From assembly GCA_035516255.1 (NCBI GenBank), contig DATJAL010000001.1, positions 1-64,000 of the forward strand: 64,000 bases of DNA, given 5' to 3'. The notes beneath the pieces were generated by a model that was not told the origin of the DNA, did no database searches, and saw only the letters and a list, made by a program, of their open reading frames with translations. Of the stretch, positions 40,966 to 51,224 are shown in pieces (position 1 is the first letter of the stretch; the number at the start of each line of letters is the position of its first letter). Both the position numbers and the translations under genes were made by a program. Source of the DNA: Chitinivibrionales bacterium. GTDB taxonomy: Bacteria; Fibrobacterota; Chitinivibrionia; Chitinivibrionales; FEN-1185.

Positions 40966-43900
40966 CTATGCGAGGATGGAAACGGGAACCGGCAGAACTT
41001 TGTTCTTAAAGGCAAGTTTGAAATAATTACCTTTTTCATCAGTATCAAGCCAGATACGGCCCTGATGGGCATTCATCACCATTTTGCAGAAGAAAAGGCC
41101 AAGCCCTTTGGAATATTGGGAACCTTTGCTTTCGAGGCGCGAGTATTTATCAAATATGGTAATCTTTTCTTCGTCGGGTATTGGATTCCCTGAATTGAAG
41201 AAGCACAGAACATTCTCATCATTCCGGATTTCAAGAGTCAGCACAACAGTGCCGGCCCGCGGAACGTACTTTGCCGCATTGCTGAAAAGGTTCTGCATTA
41301 TCCGTTCCACAAGGTAATAGTCCGCCTCTATGGTAAACGAACCCTTTGTGTTGTCCACTAAATCCACGGAAATATTCTTTTCTTCAAACATGACGTTCTG
41401 ACGCAGTAAATCCGCGATATCAAACAAAACGTCCTTGGTAAGGATTTCCTTTTTGATGCGGAGCTTGCCCTCTTCCATCTTTCCGATATCAAGCAGGTTT
41501 GATGCAAGGCTGACAATGCTCGAGCAGCAATCGCCCACGATCCGCGCCGTTTTAAGCACTTTTGGATCTTCCGGATATTGTTTGGCAAGCAACGTGGAGT
41601 TACCCTCGATTCCGGCCGCAAAATTCTTAATATCGTGCACGATCGTGCCCGCAAAAAGCCCTCGCATGCGCTCGGCGTCCACCAGTTTTACGTTATTTTC
41701 CGCGAGCTGCTTGTTTTTTTCCTGAATGTCGTTTGTCTGTTCCTTCACCTTCTTTTCCAGGTTCCTGTTGAGGCGTTTGAATTCCTCCATGAGATAAGCG
41801 TTTTGAAGGAGGATGTCGGCCTGCGCGGACAGGATCTGCGCCGTTTTTTTCGCGCTTTCCGAGAAAAGGCCGCTTACCATGTCGTTGCCGAGGTAAACGC
41901 AGCCTTGGTATTTGTCGCCATGGCACAACGGCACGCAAAGGACCGAACGGACCCTGTCGGTATCGCCTTTATCAAGATCTTCTTTTGGAGCATTTTTAAC
42001 AAGGACGATTGCTTTCTGCTTTTTTGTTTCCTCAACTACTTTATCCATAAAACGGATGTCTGAAGGTTTTATCATCGTGCCGTCAAAATTCATGGCAAGC
42101 GATTTACCGGTGAAATCATTCTCGCTGTTCCCGTCTAAAAACACGCATCCGTACTGCGCGCCCGTCGCCTTGATCATCGCGGACAGAACCTGCTTGAGCA
42201 GGACATCAATGTCATCAATCTTCCTTATTGATGCGCTTACCTCATAAAGTGTATCAAGCCGTACCTGGCTTATTTCCGAGGCCGATTCGGATAATTGGAT
42301 TTCCTGGGGAGCCGCGTGAGGCCTATGTTCAAAAATAACGATGTCCGCTTTGTCTTTAAGCCGGTCGGTCTCCAGTACCGCGCCGCATTGATGAAAAAGC
42401 TTATAAGCGGCGTTGAACTGGTCACGGGCCTGACCGGGCAGGTTGCAATCCTCAAGAAACAAGCCATAATCGCGCAGCGACTTGGCTTCCTCGTACCGCA
42501 TGTCGAGAACGTGGTGTCTCTTGATGGCCTTCTTAAAAAGATAATTGGCAATGCGGCGGCGGCCTTTAAAGGCGCTGTACCAGGCAAGGCAGCGGAGGGC
42601 GGCGCCCATGTGTGGCGGATAAACAATACCCTGGAAAAAGGCTTTTCTGCAATTGATAATGAGTTCTTTAAGGAGTTTTTTTTCTGAAAGATCCAGTTGC
42701 TTGGCTAATTCGTTGTTTAGCCTGTTTCGCAATTCGATAGTAAGTATTTCGCAATGGGTAGAAAAAGCGAAGGCTACATATTCCTGGTTAAGATTTTTTT
42801 CTTTAATGGTTGTGGCAATATTGGTGCTGATTTTGTAAGATTCTCTTAGTTGATTTCGCAAGATTCCTGTTTTTAAAAGATATCCACTAATGATTGTCTG
42901 AACAAGAGAATCGTGAATTTTAGTTCTTTCATTTTCAATATTTAAAATATCATCTTCATTCTTGACATTTTGTAACTCATAGAGAAATACTTTAGTACTC
43001 CTAGCATTCAAGAAACCTCTCAAATCACCACATTCTTGACATAGTTCAATTTCCTTTTCAAATAACTCAATACTTTCTTTTAACATTCCTTTTTTTTCTT
43101 GAATCCAGCCCATATTTTCTATTGGGACAATTTGACCCCAGAAATCTCCAGCGGAACGGTATTTTTCAATGGAACTGTACAGCATTTTTATGGCGTTTTT
43201 CCATTTGCCCCAATACGCATAAATGATTCCACAAAAACATTCTGCAGTAGCAAACAGGTCTTTGCGATTTATCTTTCCAAGTATTTTAATTGATTTATCA
43301 AAATAAATTAATGATCTGTTCTTCATTAGTGAAACATAGGCGCCAACAATATGAAAAATGTAGGTTTCTGCTTTTTCGTAACAATCCGGCAATCTGTCTG
43401 CAAGGTTCATTGCTTTAAGATGTATATACATTGCCAGAACCATGTCTTTAAAAAATAACGAGTAAGATAATTTATTAGATATTGTCAAGGTAAGCCTAAT
43501 ATTTTCGGTAATGTTTTTGGGAATTAAATGCTTTAAACCAATTGAATAAATAAATTGTATTATTGCTTGCAATAAAAGTAAAATGCTGGCCAGAGCCTTA
43601 CTTTGTGGCAACTTAGCATTCATCTGTTTTAAAGTATCAGTGAAAAATTTTATAGAGCTATCAAACTCCCCCATGTTATGATAAATCGACCCAACTCTAT
43701 ATTTTATTTCCAGTTGTTGGTACTTCTCAAGCGCCTCGGGTTTTTCCAGCAATTTCAAAAACGTATTCAGCGCCTGCTGGTTCCTTCCGGTCATCATGAG
43801 CACGTTTCCGAACTCCATCTGTACTTTGATCAAGTCCACGGGAACAGGCAGGCCAAGAGCCGGACATTGCGACGCCATGATGGAAGTGTTCATGAAATAA

Positions 43901-46104
43901 CGCGTGGCAATGTCGAACGTGATTTTTTCAGATGCGTATCGAGCAGCTTCGTAGCAGACCTTTATGGCTTTTGCCAGGTTTTTGCTCTTCAGATAATATT
44001 CCGCCGCGTTGAATATTAATTCCTTATTCAAGGCTAATTTTTCTTCATAAACAACCGCTATTTTTTCATTAAGCGTAAAAGCATCATTCTTTGGCAGGCG
44101 CAGAACTATGGATTCCTGGACTTTATCATGCCTGAAGTAAAAGTGATTTTCGGATTTCCTTATTATAAATCCCAGATTTTCGAGCTTGCGGAGAATACGG
44201 CTCACTTCCTTTATTTCAAAACCACCGATTTTTTCTACAATGTCTGTTTCGATTTTTCCCTGAATAAGCGACGCAAGCATGAGATACCGTTTTTCGTTCT
44301 CATTCAATATTTCCAATCTGGAAAGCACGAGAGAGACGGGGTCGAATTTTTCCGGCAGCGATTTAATGTCCGGTTTGCTGTAAACCCATCCCGAAGAAGA
44401 AGGTTTGAGAATGGAAGCATTCACCAGATACTGCACTGCTTCTGAAACCGTGAATGGATTGCCGTCCGTTTTAGCGCACAGCACATCAATAAGGCCGCCC
44501 GCGTCCTGAATATCGCCTATTCGGGACGAAACAAGCTCTTTGATGTCCGCACGGGAAAACGGCCTGACGTGAAGCAGCTTTCTTATCCCGATTTTCCTGA
44601 GGTCCGCGCCGTATGCGAAAACGTCGGTGTCAGATTTTTCCGTCCTGAACGAAATCACGAGCATGCATGAGGGCTGCATGCCGAGAAATTTTTTAAGCAC
44701 TTGAAATGAAATCTGGTCTATCCATTGGAAATCATCAACGAATACGATTGATTGCTTAAAAAGGCCGATCGCGGCGAAAAGCAATGAAAGGACATGGATG
44801 ATGCGCTCCGCTTCTTTTTCCTTTTCTACCTTGTCTATCTCCCCCACTTTTTCAAAATGTCCGTGAAGCTCCGGGATTATCGAGCATATAACGCCCGAAT
44901 AGTCGGTAAGATATTTCTGCAGCGTTTCCTTGAACAGGTTTTTTTCATTGGGACTGCATAGCGCGATTTTCGAAAGCAGTTGAAGAATGAGATGGCGGAC
45001 AACGGAATAAGGCTGGGTCGAGCTGAACTTGTTGCATTTCGAGGAAAGAAACATTGTTCTTTCTTCATTTACCTTTACACTGAACCGGCCGACTATCTCG
45101 GTCTTGCCCACGCCCGACTTTCCGAAAATCAGGAATGAGGAACCATTTCCCGACTCCAATTGTTCCAGCCCCCGGTTAAGAGCCTCGATTTCGGCATCGC
45201 GGCCGACAAATATTTTTGAGCGGCCGGCAGCTATTATGGCGTCTCTTTCGCCGGGGACAAAGGTGGTTTTTCCTTCTTCCTTAATGCTGAGAATTGCCTG
45301 TTCTATATCGTGTTTGAACCCGCTTGCGGTCTGATAACGGTCATCCGGAGAGGGTTTTAAGGATTTCAGAAGAATAGTGTTAAGATAGCCGGGAATATTT
45401 TTGACGGGTTTGACTTCGGTCTTAAGGGTAAATTTAAGAAGTTCTTCAAGAGAATCTTTGTAATCGGGAAACGGCAGACTCCCCGAGATCATCCTGTAGA
45501 GCATAATTCCGACGCAGAAAAGGTCTGACCTGGGATCAATTTTGAAATCCGTAAACCCCATTTGCTCGGGCGAAAGATACGGCATGGTGCCCACTATCCT
45601 GTTTTCCGGCACCTTTCGCGCCTCTTCTTCGAACATGGAAAGACCGAAATCAAGGAGTTCCAGGCCCCGCTCTTCATTGATGTAAATGTTGTTAGGGTTC
45701 AGGTCGCAATGGATAATGCCCCGCGCATGCACATATTCAAGCGCGTCCAGGACATGTTGGACGTACAACAAGGCTTCATCGGGAGCAATTGCACCCTTGG
45801 CTTCGAAGATTTTTGCAAGGGTGGTTCCGCGGCGGTAGGGATACAGGATCGAATAGCTGATTTCGTCGGCAAATGTGAGTACCGGCTTGGCAATGTTCGG
45901 GTGGTCGAGCGAAGAAACCGTGTCCACTTCTTTTCTGAAACGTATTTTCCTTTGAATGGCCTCACCCGAGACGCCTTTTTGCTCCTTTAGCGATTTAAGC
46001 AGGAAACGCTCCCCTGTTTCCTTTTTTTTCACCAGAAACACGTCGCTGTCATGGCTGGAGGAAACAAGATTGATGGTGTCGAATTTTTGCTGAAGGGCTT
46101 CCAT
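40966..46104 (-). CDS. Giant hybrid: Ser/Thr kinase, AAA-type ATPase, helical repeats, GAF and histidine kinase
   Basis: The 1712 residues have, in order: a Ser/Thr kinase domain (Lys 37, HCDLNPNN at 132-139 in place of HRDxxxxN, DFG at 152); an ATPase with Walker A GKSGVGKT at 328-335 and Walker B SIVFVDDFQWID; a long helical-repeat region of about 600 residues; a GAF domain (LYEVSASIRKIDDID, AQYGCVFLDG); a coiled coil; and a histidine kinase with IVHDIKNFAAG and ATP-binding NLFSNAAKYV and GLGLFFCKM. This matches the trifunctional sensor kinases known from myxobacteria and cyanobacteria. No response regulator is adjacent. The His-to-Cys change in the first kinase loop is in the sequence. Confidence 0.93.
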   Translation of the reverse strand: MEALQQKFDTINLVSSSHDSDVFLVKKKETGERFLLKSLKEQKGVSGEAIQRKIRFRKEVDTVSSLDHPNIAKPVLTFADEISYSILYPYRRGTTLAKIFEAKGAIAPDEALLYVQHVLDALEYVHARGIIHCDLNPNNIYINEERGLELLDFGLSMFEEEARKVPENRIVGTMPYLSPEQMGFTDFKIDPRSDLFCVGIMLYRMISGSLPFPDYKDSLEELLKFTLKTEVKPVKNIPGYLNTILLKSLKPSPDDRYQTASGFKHDIEQAILSIKEEGKTTFVPGERDAIIAAGRSKIFVGRDAEIEALNRGLEQLESGNGSSFLIFGKSGVGKTEIVGRFSVKVNEERTMFLSSKCNKFSSTQPYSVVRHLILQLLSKIALCSPNEKNLFKETLQKYLTDYSGVICSIIPELHGHFEKVGEIDKVEKEKEAERIIHVLSLLFAAIGLFKQSIVFVDDFQWIDQISFQVLKKFLGMQPSCMLVISFRTEKSDTDVFAYGADLRKIGIRKLLHVRPFSRADIKELVSSRIGDIQDAGGLIDVLCAKTDGNPFTVSEAVQYLVNASILKPSSSGWVYSKPDIKSLPEKFDPVSLVLSRLEILNENEKRYLMLASLIQGKIETDIVEKIGGFEIKEVSRILRKLENLGFIIRKSENHFYFRHDKVQESIVLRLPKNDAFTLNEKIAVVYEEKLALNKELIFNAAEYYLKSKNLAKAIKVCYEAARYASEKITFDIATRYFMNTSIMASQCPALGLPVPVDLIKVQMEFGNVLMMTGRNQQALNTFLKLLEKPEALEKYQQLEIKYRVGSIYHNMGEFDSSIKFFTDTLKQMNAKLPQSKALASILLLLQAIIQFIYSIGLKHLIPKNITENIRLTLTISNKLSYSLFFKDMVLAMYIHLKAMNLADRLPDCYEKAETYIFHIVGAYVSLMKNRSLIYFDKSIKILGKINRKDLFATAECFCGIIYAYWGKWKNAIKMLYSSIEKYRSAGDFWGQIVPIENMGWIQEKKGMLKESIELFEKEIELCQECGDLRGFLNARSTKVFLYELQNVKNEDDILNIENERTKIHDSLVQTIISGYLLKTGILRNQLRESYKISTNIATTIKEKNLNQEYVAFAFSTHCEILTIELRNRLNNELAKQLDLSEKKLLKELIINCRKAFFQGIVYPPHMGAALRCLAWYSAFKGRRRIANYLFKKAIKRHHVLDMRYEEAKSLRDYGLFLEDCNLPGQARDQFNAAYKLFHQCGAVLETDRLKDKADIVIFEHRPHAAPQEIQLSESASEISQVRLDTLYEVSASIRKIDDIDVLLKQVLSAMIKATGAQYGCVFLDGNSENDFTGKSLAMNFDGTMIKPSDIRFMDKVVEETKKQKAIVLVKNAPKEDLDKGDTDRVRSVLCVPLCHGDKYQGCVYLGNDMVSGLFSESAKKTAQILSAQADILLQNAYLMEEFKRLNRNLEKKVKEQTNDIQEKNKQLAENNVKLVDAERMRGLFAGTIVHDIKNFAAGIEGNSTLLAKQYPEDPKVLKTARIVGDCCSSIVSLASNLLDIGKMEEGKLRIKKEILTKDVLFDIADLLRQNVMFEEKNISVDLVDNTKGSFTIEADYYLVERIMQNLFSNAAKYVPRAGTVVLTLEIRNDENVLCFFNSGNPIPDEEKITIFDKYSRLESKGSQYSKGLGLFFCKMVMNAHQGRIWLDTDEKGNYFKLAFKNKVLPVPVSILA

Positions 46105-46301
46105 ACTCGCTTAAAGGATAAATTAATTGAAGGGAAAACTACACAAGAACCGATCAGAATAGGTAAGTTAAATTCTATTATTGAAAAGGCTTTTCTGTCA
46201 AGAAGAAAAAGGATGGGGATCAGGCTCAGTTTGGACGAAACAGAAAAATATCACGGACGGACTTATCTTACGGAAAGACAGCCTCTATTTGTCGCCCCAG
46301 A

Positions 46302-48074
46302 TCAGACCTTCTCCTGAAATACTTTTTTTAACGCCTTCATAAGCGCCGATGTAGGCTTGAAATCTTCCAGGTTCTTAATGTCCTGAATGAATTTTACAGT
46401 TCGCGGTTTAAGAGGCAGCATCTCCTCTTTATCATAGTTAATTTCAATTATGGAGGATGATTTTTCATTTTCATAATATGTTATTGCTTCTTTAAACGAG
46501 GAACGGATAGAAGCAACATCTATCGCCTTGAAATAGTGTATGCCAAATGATTCGGAAAATAGCCTAAGATCTGGCATGAAAAACGATGTACAATAACCAA
46601 GGTCGCCATAAATTAGCTTTTGCGCCCACTCCACAACATTATAACGATTCTCTACAAAAATGACCCAAATAACCGGTAACGCATATTGCCGGGCGGTTGC
46701 GATTTCCATGCCATGCATCAGGAATGCCCCATCGCCGGAAATCGAGAACACCATTTTTGAAGGAAATGCCTTTTTTCCGCCAAGGCATCCAGCAATGGCT
46801 TGTCCCAGGGTATAATTGCTCATGGTTATGGAATATGCATTCTTACGGGTCTTCAGGTTTCGTAATGAGAAATAGCCATTCGCCCCAATATCGCAAAACA
46901 CCATTGAGTTCAACGGCAAAATTTCGGAGATCTCTTTGAAGACTCGTTGGGGCCGCAATGGTGTCGCGGAATCATTCATTTCGGCTATACTTGCCTTATT
47001 ATCCAGAGCAATCTTTTCTTTCACATCTTCGCCAAAATATTTCTTTGTAACAACCTTTCCCATTTCGACGGTGATTCTTGAGAGAATTTCCCCCAGGTCG
47101 CCGGTTGTCGCGAGAAAGACGGGGTAGTTGCGTGCGATGTCGTAGCCGTCGATATCGACTTGAATCAATTTTTTCCCGGAAAATAAATCCGGATCGAATT
47201 TTAACGTGGCAAACTCGCCGAAATCCTCTCCTATCGCGACTATTGTGTCGCTTTCCTTGACCAGCACCTCTGCGCTTCTGTGACCGTACAAATCCAATAC
47301 CCCGCCGAAAAAGGGAGAAAACTCGTCAACAAGGCCTTTGGCGCTCGCGGTAACAATAACCGGAATGCCAAATGTTTCAAAAAGCTCTTGAACCTTGTCG
47401 GATACGTCCGGGCACCAGCATCTTTGACCTATAAGAAGAAGTGGTTTCGTAGAGTTCTTGAGCTCCTCGACTATCTTGAAAATTTGTTTTGTTTCCGCCC
47501 TCACACTTTCTGTGCAACGGTATTCTTTCATAGAAATAGAAGAGAAGTCTATCTGTTTCTCAAAATGGTCCGTTGGAACCAGTAGATGAACCGGGCCTTT
47601 TCGCCCGTATGAAGAACACCTGCATAAGTCACGTATGTGGAAAGGTATGTTCTCGGGATCTATGGCGGTAATCGTCTTTTTAGTAACCTCTTTCATTATG
47701 CTGGAAATTGAATAGGTGTTTCCAATTCCGGAATCTTCCTGGAAAGAATTTCGGCCCCATAAGTATGTCGGGACTATCGGGGTAAGCACAAAGCATGGGA
47801 TATTTGCCTTGTGCATCTCGGCTATTCCGGCAAGCAGATTCATTGCGCCGGGACCCGCTGTACCAAGAATTAAGGCAGGCTTTTGCGCAAACTTTGCGTA
47901 GTTTAACGCCATAAGACTCGCCGCGCCTTCATGCTTGACAGAAATGAATTCTATTCTTGAGCCTCTTAAAGCATTGAAGAACGCAAGATAATGTGAACCG
48001 GTTATTCCAAAAGCACACTCCACGCCTTCTTCTTCTAAACACTTAACAATGGCTTGCGCGACAGTTATTTTCAT
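46302..48074 (-). CDS. Thiamine-diphosphate-dependent enzyme, acetolactate synthase-like
   Basis: The 590 residues form three domains of the acetohydroxyacid synthase/benzoylformate decarboxylase family: the catalytic Glu in VKHEGAASLMA near 49, a central domain (KPLLLIGQRCW), and the TPP-binding motif SGDGAFLMHGMEIATARQY to ENRYN near 455-480. The FAD-binding signature of true acetolactate synthase is not evident. It sits by two radical SAM genes and an acyl-ACP reductase cluster, so a carboligase or decarboxylase acting on a specialised substrate is plausible. GGAG eight bases before the ATG supports the start. The natural substrate cannot be read. Confidence 0.88.
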   Translation of the reverse strand: MKITVAQAIVKCLEEEGVECAFGITGSHYLAFFNALRGSRIEFISVKHEGAASLMALNYAKFAQKPALILGTAGPGAMNLLAGIAEMHKANIPCFVLTPIVPTYLWGRNSFQEDSGIGNTYSISSIMKEVTKKTITAIDPENIPFHIRDLCRCSSYGRKGPVHLLVPTDHFEKQIDFSSISMKEYRCTESVRAETKQIFKIVEELKNSTKPLLLIGQRCWCPDVSDKVQELFETFGIPVIVTASAKGLVDEFSPFFGGVLDLYGHRSAEVLVKESDTIVAIGEDFGEFATLKFDPDLFSGKKLIQVDIDGYDIARNYPVFLATTGDLGEILSRITVEMGKVVTKKYFGEDVKEKIALDNKASIAEMNDSATPLRPQRVFKEISEILPLNSMVFCDIGANGYFSLRNLKTRKNAYSITMSNYTLGQAIAGCLGGKKAFPSKMVFSISGDGAFLMHGMEIATARQYALPVIWVIFVENRYNVVEWAQKLIYGDLGYCTSFFMPDLRLFSESFGIHYFKAIDVASIRSSFKEAITYYENEKSSSIIEINYDKEEMLPLKPRTVKFIQDIKNLEDFKPTSALMKALKKVFQEKV

Positions 48075-48136
48075 GCATGCTCTCCATCATGTTTTTTATT
48101 TACTTTTAATATAATTATTCCCAGGGAAAATCCACT

Positions 48137-49438
48137 ATGCGAATTGGACTTATATCTCCCAAAGGAAATTTCAGCAGCAATGACCCAGAATTTAGAAAAT
48201 TCTGGGACGACTCACCTTATACAATAACATACCGTCAAAATTGGTCCGGCCTAGGGACAGGTTTATTGATAGTTGCCGCATTGACGCCACCTGAATATGA
48301 TGTGAAACTTATCGACGAAAATATTGAACCAATAAATTTTTCCGATAAATATGATCTTGTCGGAATCACTGCAATGACCCAGCAAGCAACCAGGGCATAC
48401 CAGATTGCGGATGAATTTAGGAAAAGAAATATACCAGTCACTATTGGAGGAATTCATGCTACGATTTTGCCGGAAGAAGCTAAAGAACATTGTGATAGTG
48501 TTGTAATCGGTGAATCTGAAAACACTTGGCCGATATTGTTAACGGATTTGGGAAGAAATACATTATTACCCTTTTATAGGGCAGATAAGGCAGTAAACCT
48601 TAAAGATTCACCATTACCAAGATATGATCTGTTAAAAAAACATTTCTATTCGATTGTCTGGCTTCAAACCACACGCGGATGTCCGCACGATTGTGATTTT
48701 TGCGCTGCATCAAAGATTTTTGGTGCAAAATACAGATTTAAAGATATAAGTCAGTTAAAGCAAGAAATAGAATTGATCCGAAAAGAACTGGGGGATATTC
48801 TGATTGGTATTGCTGATGACAATATTGCCGTAAATAAAAACTACCTTACCCTATTGCTAGATTATTTCAAACAATCTGGCATTAGATGGTTAGGCCAATC
48901 TGACATTTCCATTGCCCAGGATAACGAAATGTTAAGAATGGTTCGAAAAAGTAATTGCAAATTTCTTTTATTGGGGCTTGAAAGTATATCAGCAAAAAAC
49001 TTAAAAGCAATTAATAATAACTCCTGGAAATATGACAGATTATCTAATTATTCGACATATACACGAAGAATTCAGGAAACCGGCATTGGTGTAATGGGTT
49101 CTTTTATTTTCGGCTTCGACCATGATGATATTACTATTTTTAAAAAAACCGCCGAATTTGTCTTAGAAAACAATCTTTATTATGGGAATTTCAGCATCCT
49201 TACCCCCTATCCAGGTACAAGATTAAGGGAGAGATTATTAAAAGAAAACAGATTATTAACTACTCCTTGGGAAAAATATACCCTTTGGGATGTGAATTTT
49301 ATTCCTAAAAAAATGAGCGCCTCGGAATTACAATCAGGATTGTTTGATGCGTATAAAATGATAAATACGAGAGAAGCCTTTGAAAAAAGAGCAACTTATT
49401 TTAAAAATATTTTTAAAAAACAAATCAATATTTTATAA
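48137..49438 (+). CDS. B12-binding-type radical SAM protein, second copy
   Basis: The 433-residue enzyme has the motif C172-x3-C176-x2-C179 in TRGCPHDCDFCAAS, an N-terminal cobalamin-type fold (LVGITAMTQQATRAYQIAD and VTIGGIHATILPEEA), and IGESENTWP. It is distinct in sequence from the copy at 39 kb. It is transcribed divergently from the thiamine-diphosphate enzyme, with a 62-base gap that contains TATAAT at 48110-48115, and AGGG lies ten bases before the ATG. Its 3' end converges with the acyl-adenylate ligase gene by 7 bases. The strongly AT-rich sequence suggests later acquisition. Confidence 0.9.
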   Translation: MRIGLISPKGNFSSNDPEFRKFWDDSPYTITYRQNWSGLGTGLLIVAALTPPEYDVKLIDENIEPINFSDKYDLVGITAMTQQATRAYQIADEFRKRNIPVTIGGIHATILPEEAKEHCDSVVIGESENTWPILLTDLGRNTLLPFYRADKAVNLKDSPLPRYDLLKKHFYSIVWLQTTRGCPHDCDFCAASKIFGAKYRFKDISQLKQEIELIRKELGDILIGIADDNIAVNKNYLTLLLDYFKQSGIRWLGQSDISIAQDNEMLRMVRKSNCKFLLLGLESISAKNLKAINNNSWKYDRLSNYSTYTRRIQETGIGVMGSFIFGFDHDDITIFKKTAEFVLENNLYYGNFSILTPYPGTRLRERLLKENRLLTTPWEKYTLWDVNFIPKKMSASELQSGLFDAYKMINTREAFEKRATYFKNIFKKQINIL

Positions 49439-49445
49439 AAATTAT

Positions 49446-50807
49446 TTATACGAATTTAATTTTCTGCGGTAGCTTATATTTGGAAATATATTCCTCACAC
49501 CAAGTTTGATACTTTTTTTTATCATTCTCATTCTTATTATTAAGTTCAACATTTACACGTAGAATATTATATAGCAATTCATCTGGTTCACACTCAACGG
49601 TTGCCTTGATAACATTCCCAGGTATCTTCAGTAGTCGTTCCAATTCGGCAGGATATACTTTATTTCCGCCCAAATTATACATTCGTTTTTTGCACTCAAT
49701 GAAATAGAGATACCCTTCCTCATCCATTTTACCTATGTCTCCTGAATGGAGCCATCCATTTTTTAAAATCAAATGCGTAGCTTTCGGATTATTATAATAT
49801 CCTTTCATTACATTCATACCTTTAATACATATCTCTCCGACTTGTCCGATGGGCAGGACTTGGTCCCTCAGATCAAAAATCCTCACTTCGCAACAAGGCA
49901 AAGCGCGTCCTACCGAACCTTGCTTTACTTTGTCTCCAGGATAATGAAATGTACAGATTGGCGATGCTTCCGTAAGACCATAGCCTATTTGTATTTCAAT
50001 ATTGAAGTTGCTTTTAAATAGATTGAATATTTTATCGGAAAGCGGCACGCCGCCACAGACACAACTTCTTAATGTAGTTGGGAAGCCTTTAGTTTTATAA
50101 AATTTCCCCAGAGGATAAAAAATGGCGGGAATGCTGTAAATGTGCGACACGCTCAGCTTATTTATCTGATCGGCAATTATTTTTATTTTCAGGAATTCTT
50201 CTAGCTCAACTATAAATATGGAAGTTTTTGAGAGACTTGGGATAAAAATGCCTGTTTGCAAAGCAAATAAATGGCAATAAGATATCAATGCGCAAGATAT
50301 TGCACCAGTTGTGACTTTATTAGCCAACATACCTGCCTTTGCATTGGCAAACAAGCTCTCATTTGTCAGCATCGCCGCCTTTGCGAACCCGTCGGATGCG
50401 TTCGTATACAGCATCAGGCACACGTCTTCCAGCCCTTCCAGTCGTTTTTCCTCCAACCTGCAGTCCCTGAATTCGAATTCTTTTTCAAAATCAAACGCGT
50501 CGGTCGTTTTATCAATGCGAATGAGGGCGCCCGGGACGGTATCGGCCATCATTTCGACAAGCTCCAGTCTGCCTATGGCAGGGTCCACCAGCACGCAGAT
50601 GCGCCCGGACTTGATGATGCCGAACAGCGCATAAACCATCTTGATGTGGTTAGGGGCGAAAAGATAGACAAAAGGAGAGTTTGAAACGGAACGCTTATTA
50701 AGTCGGTCGGACACGGCGTCAATGCTTCGACTTACCGTGTCGGGCGTGTAGGTTTTGTCCCTGAAATAGATGTTGCCGAAATTGAGTCTGTCGGTGAGAA
50801 GCGGCAT
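49446..50807 (-). CDS. AMP-dependent acyl ligase-like protein, C-terminally short and with a degenerate P-loop
   Basis: The 453 residues belong to the ANL adenylating family by GYGLTEASPICTF (motif A5), GEICIKGMNVMKGYY, GWLHSGDIGKMDEEGYLYFIE and KKRMYNLGGNKVYPAELE. However, the usual TSGTTGxPKG loop is LYTNASDGFAKAA, and the frame stops at KLPQKIKFV, before the catalytic A10 lysine (GK) region. Normal members are 500-550 residues. It could still bind an acyl group, or it could be inactive. The ACP gene lies 54 bases upstream. ATG at 50807 is preferred over in-frame TTG and CTG just upstream. Confidence 0.8.
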   Translation of the reverse strand: MPLLTDRLNFGNIYFRDKTYTPDTVSRSIDAVSDRLNKRSVSNSPFVYLFAPNHIKMVYALFGIIKSGRICVLVDPAIGRLELVEMMADTVPGALIRIDKTTDAFDFEKEFEFRDCRLEEKRLEGLEDVCLMLYTNASDGFAKAAMLTNESLFANAKAGMLANKVTTGAISCALISYCHLFALQTGIFIPSLSKTSIFIVELEEFLKIKIIADQINKLSVSHIYSIPAIFYPLGKFYKTKGFPTTLRSCVCGGVPLSDKIFNLFKSNFNIEIQIGYGLTEASPICTFHYPGDKVKQGSVGRALPCCEVRIFDLRDQVLPIGQVGEICIKGMNVMKGYYNNPKATHLILKNGWLHSGDIGKMDEEGYLYFIECKKRMYNLGGNKVYPAELERLLKIPGNVIKATVECEPDELLYNILRVNVELNNKNENDKKKYQTWCEEYISKYKLPQKIKFV

Positions 50808-50861
50808 CAGCAAGTGTTCCGGTTCAAGAGCGCACCAATGTTAGTTTGACTCAGGCGGGCG

Positions 50862-51119
50862 TTATTTTGAAACGGCCCCGGCCTTTTCGATTTCGCCATC
50901 CAGCACTGCAAGAAAATCGTTGAACGTTTTTGCCTCCATTGCGGAAATCGGAAGCTCGATGTTGAATTCCGTTTCGAGTCTTGCCAACACCGCCACAAAT
51001 TGCATGGAGTCGAGATTCACCTGCTCCCGCAGGTTTTTTTCAGGATCAATGGTGGCGGGATCGACATTTACCGCGCTCCGGATGGCATTGTAGATTCTTT
51101 TTTTTAAAGCTTCGGTCAT
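50862..51119 (-). CDS. Acyl carrier protein
   Basis: The 85 residues contain NLDSMQFVAVLARLETEF with the phosphopantetheine-accepting Ser 38 in DSM, and an acidic, four-helix ACP layout. GGGGGAAGAGGAG precedes the ATG. It lies between an acyl ligase-like protein and an acyl-ACP reductase homologue, so it is probably the dedicated carrier for that pathway and not the housekeeping ACP of fatty-acid synthesis. Confidence 0.94.
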   Translation of the reverse strand: MTEALKKRIYNAIRSAVNVDPATIDPEKNLREQVNLDSMQFVAVLARLETEFNIELPISAMEAKTFNDFLAVLDGEIEKAGAVSK

Positions 51120-51224
51120 CTCCTCTTCCCCCCGGAATAAAGTTGATTTGCACTATGCTTGTTTTTATTATTGTTGATTCACCGGCCTGAAACTTTTGCA
51201 TCAAAGGTTTTGGATTTCTTTCTA

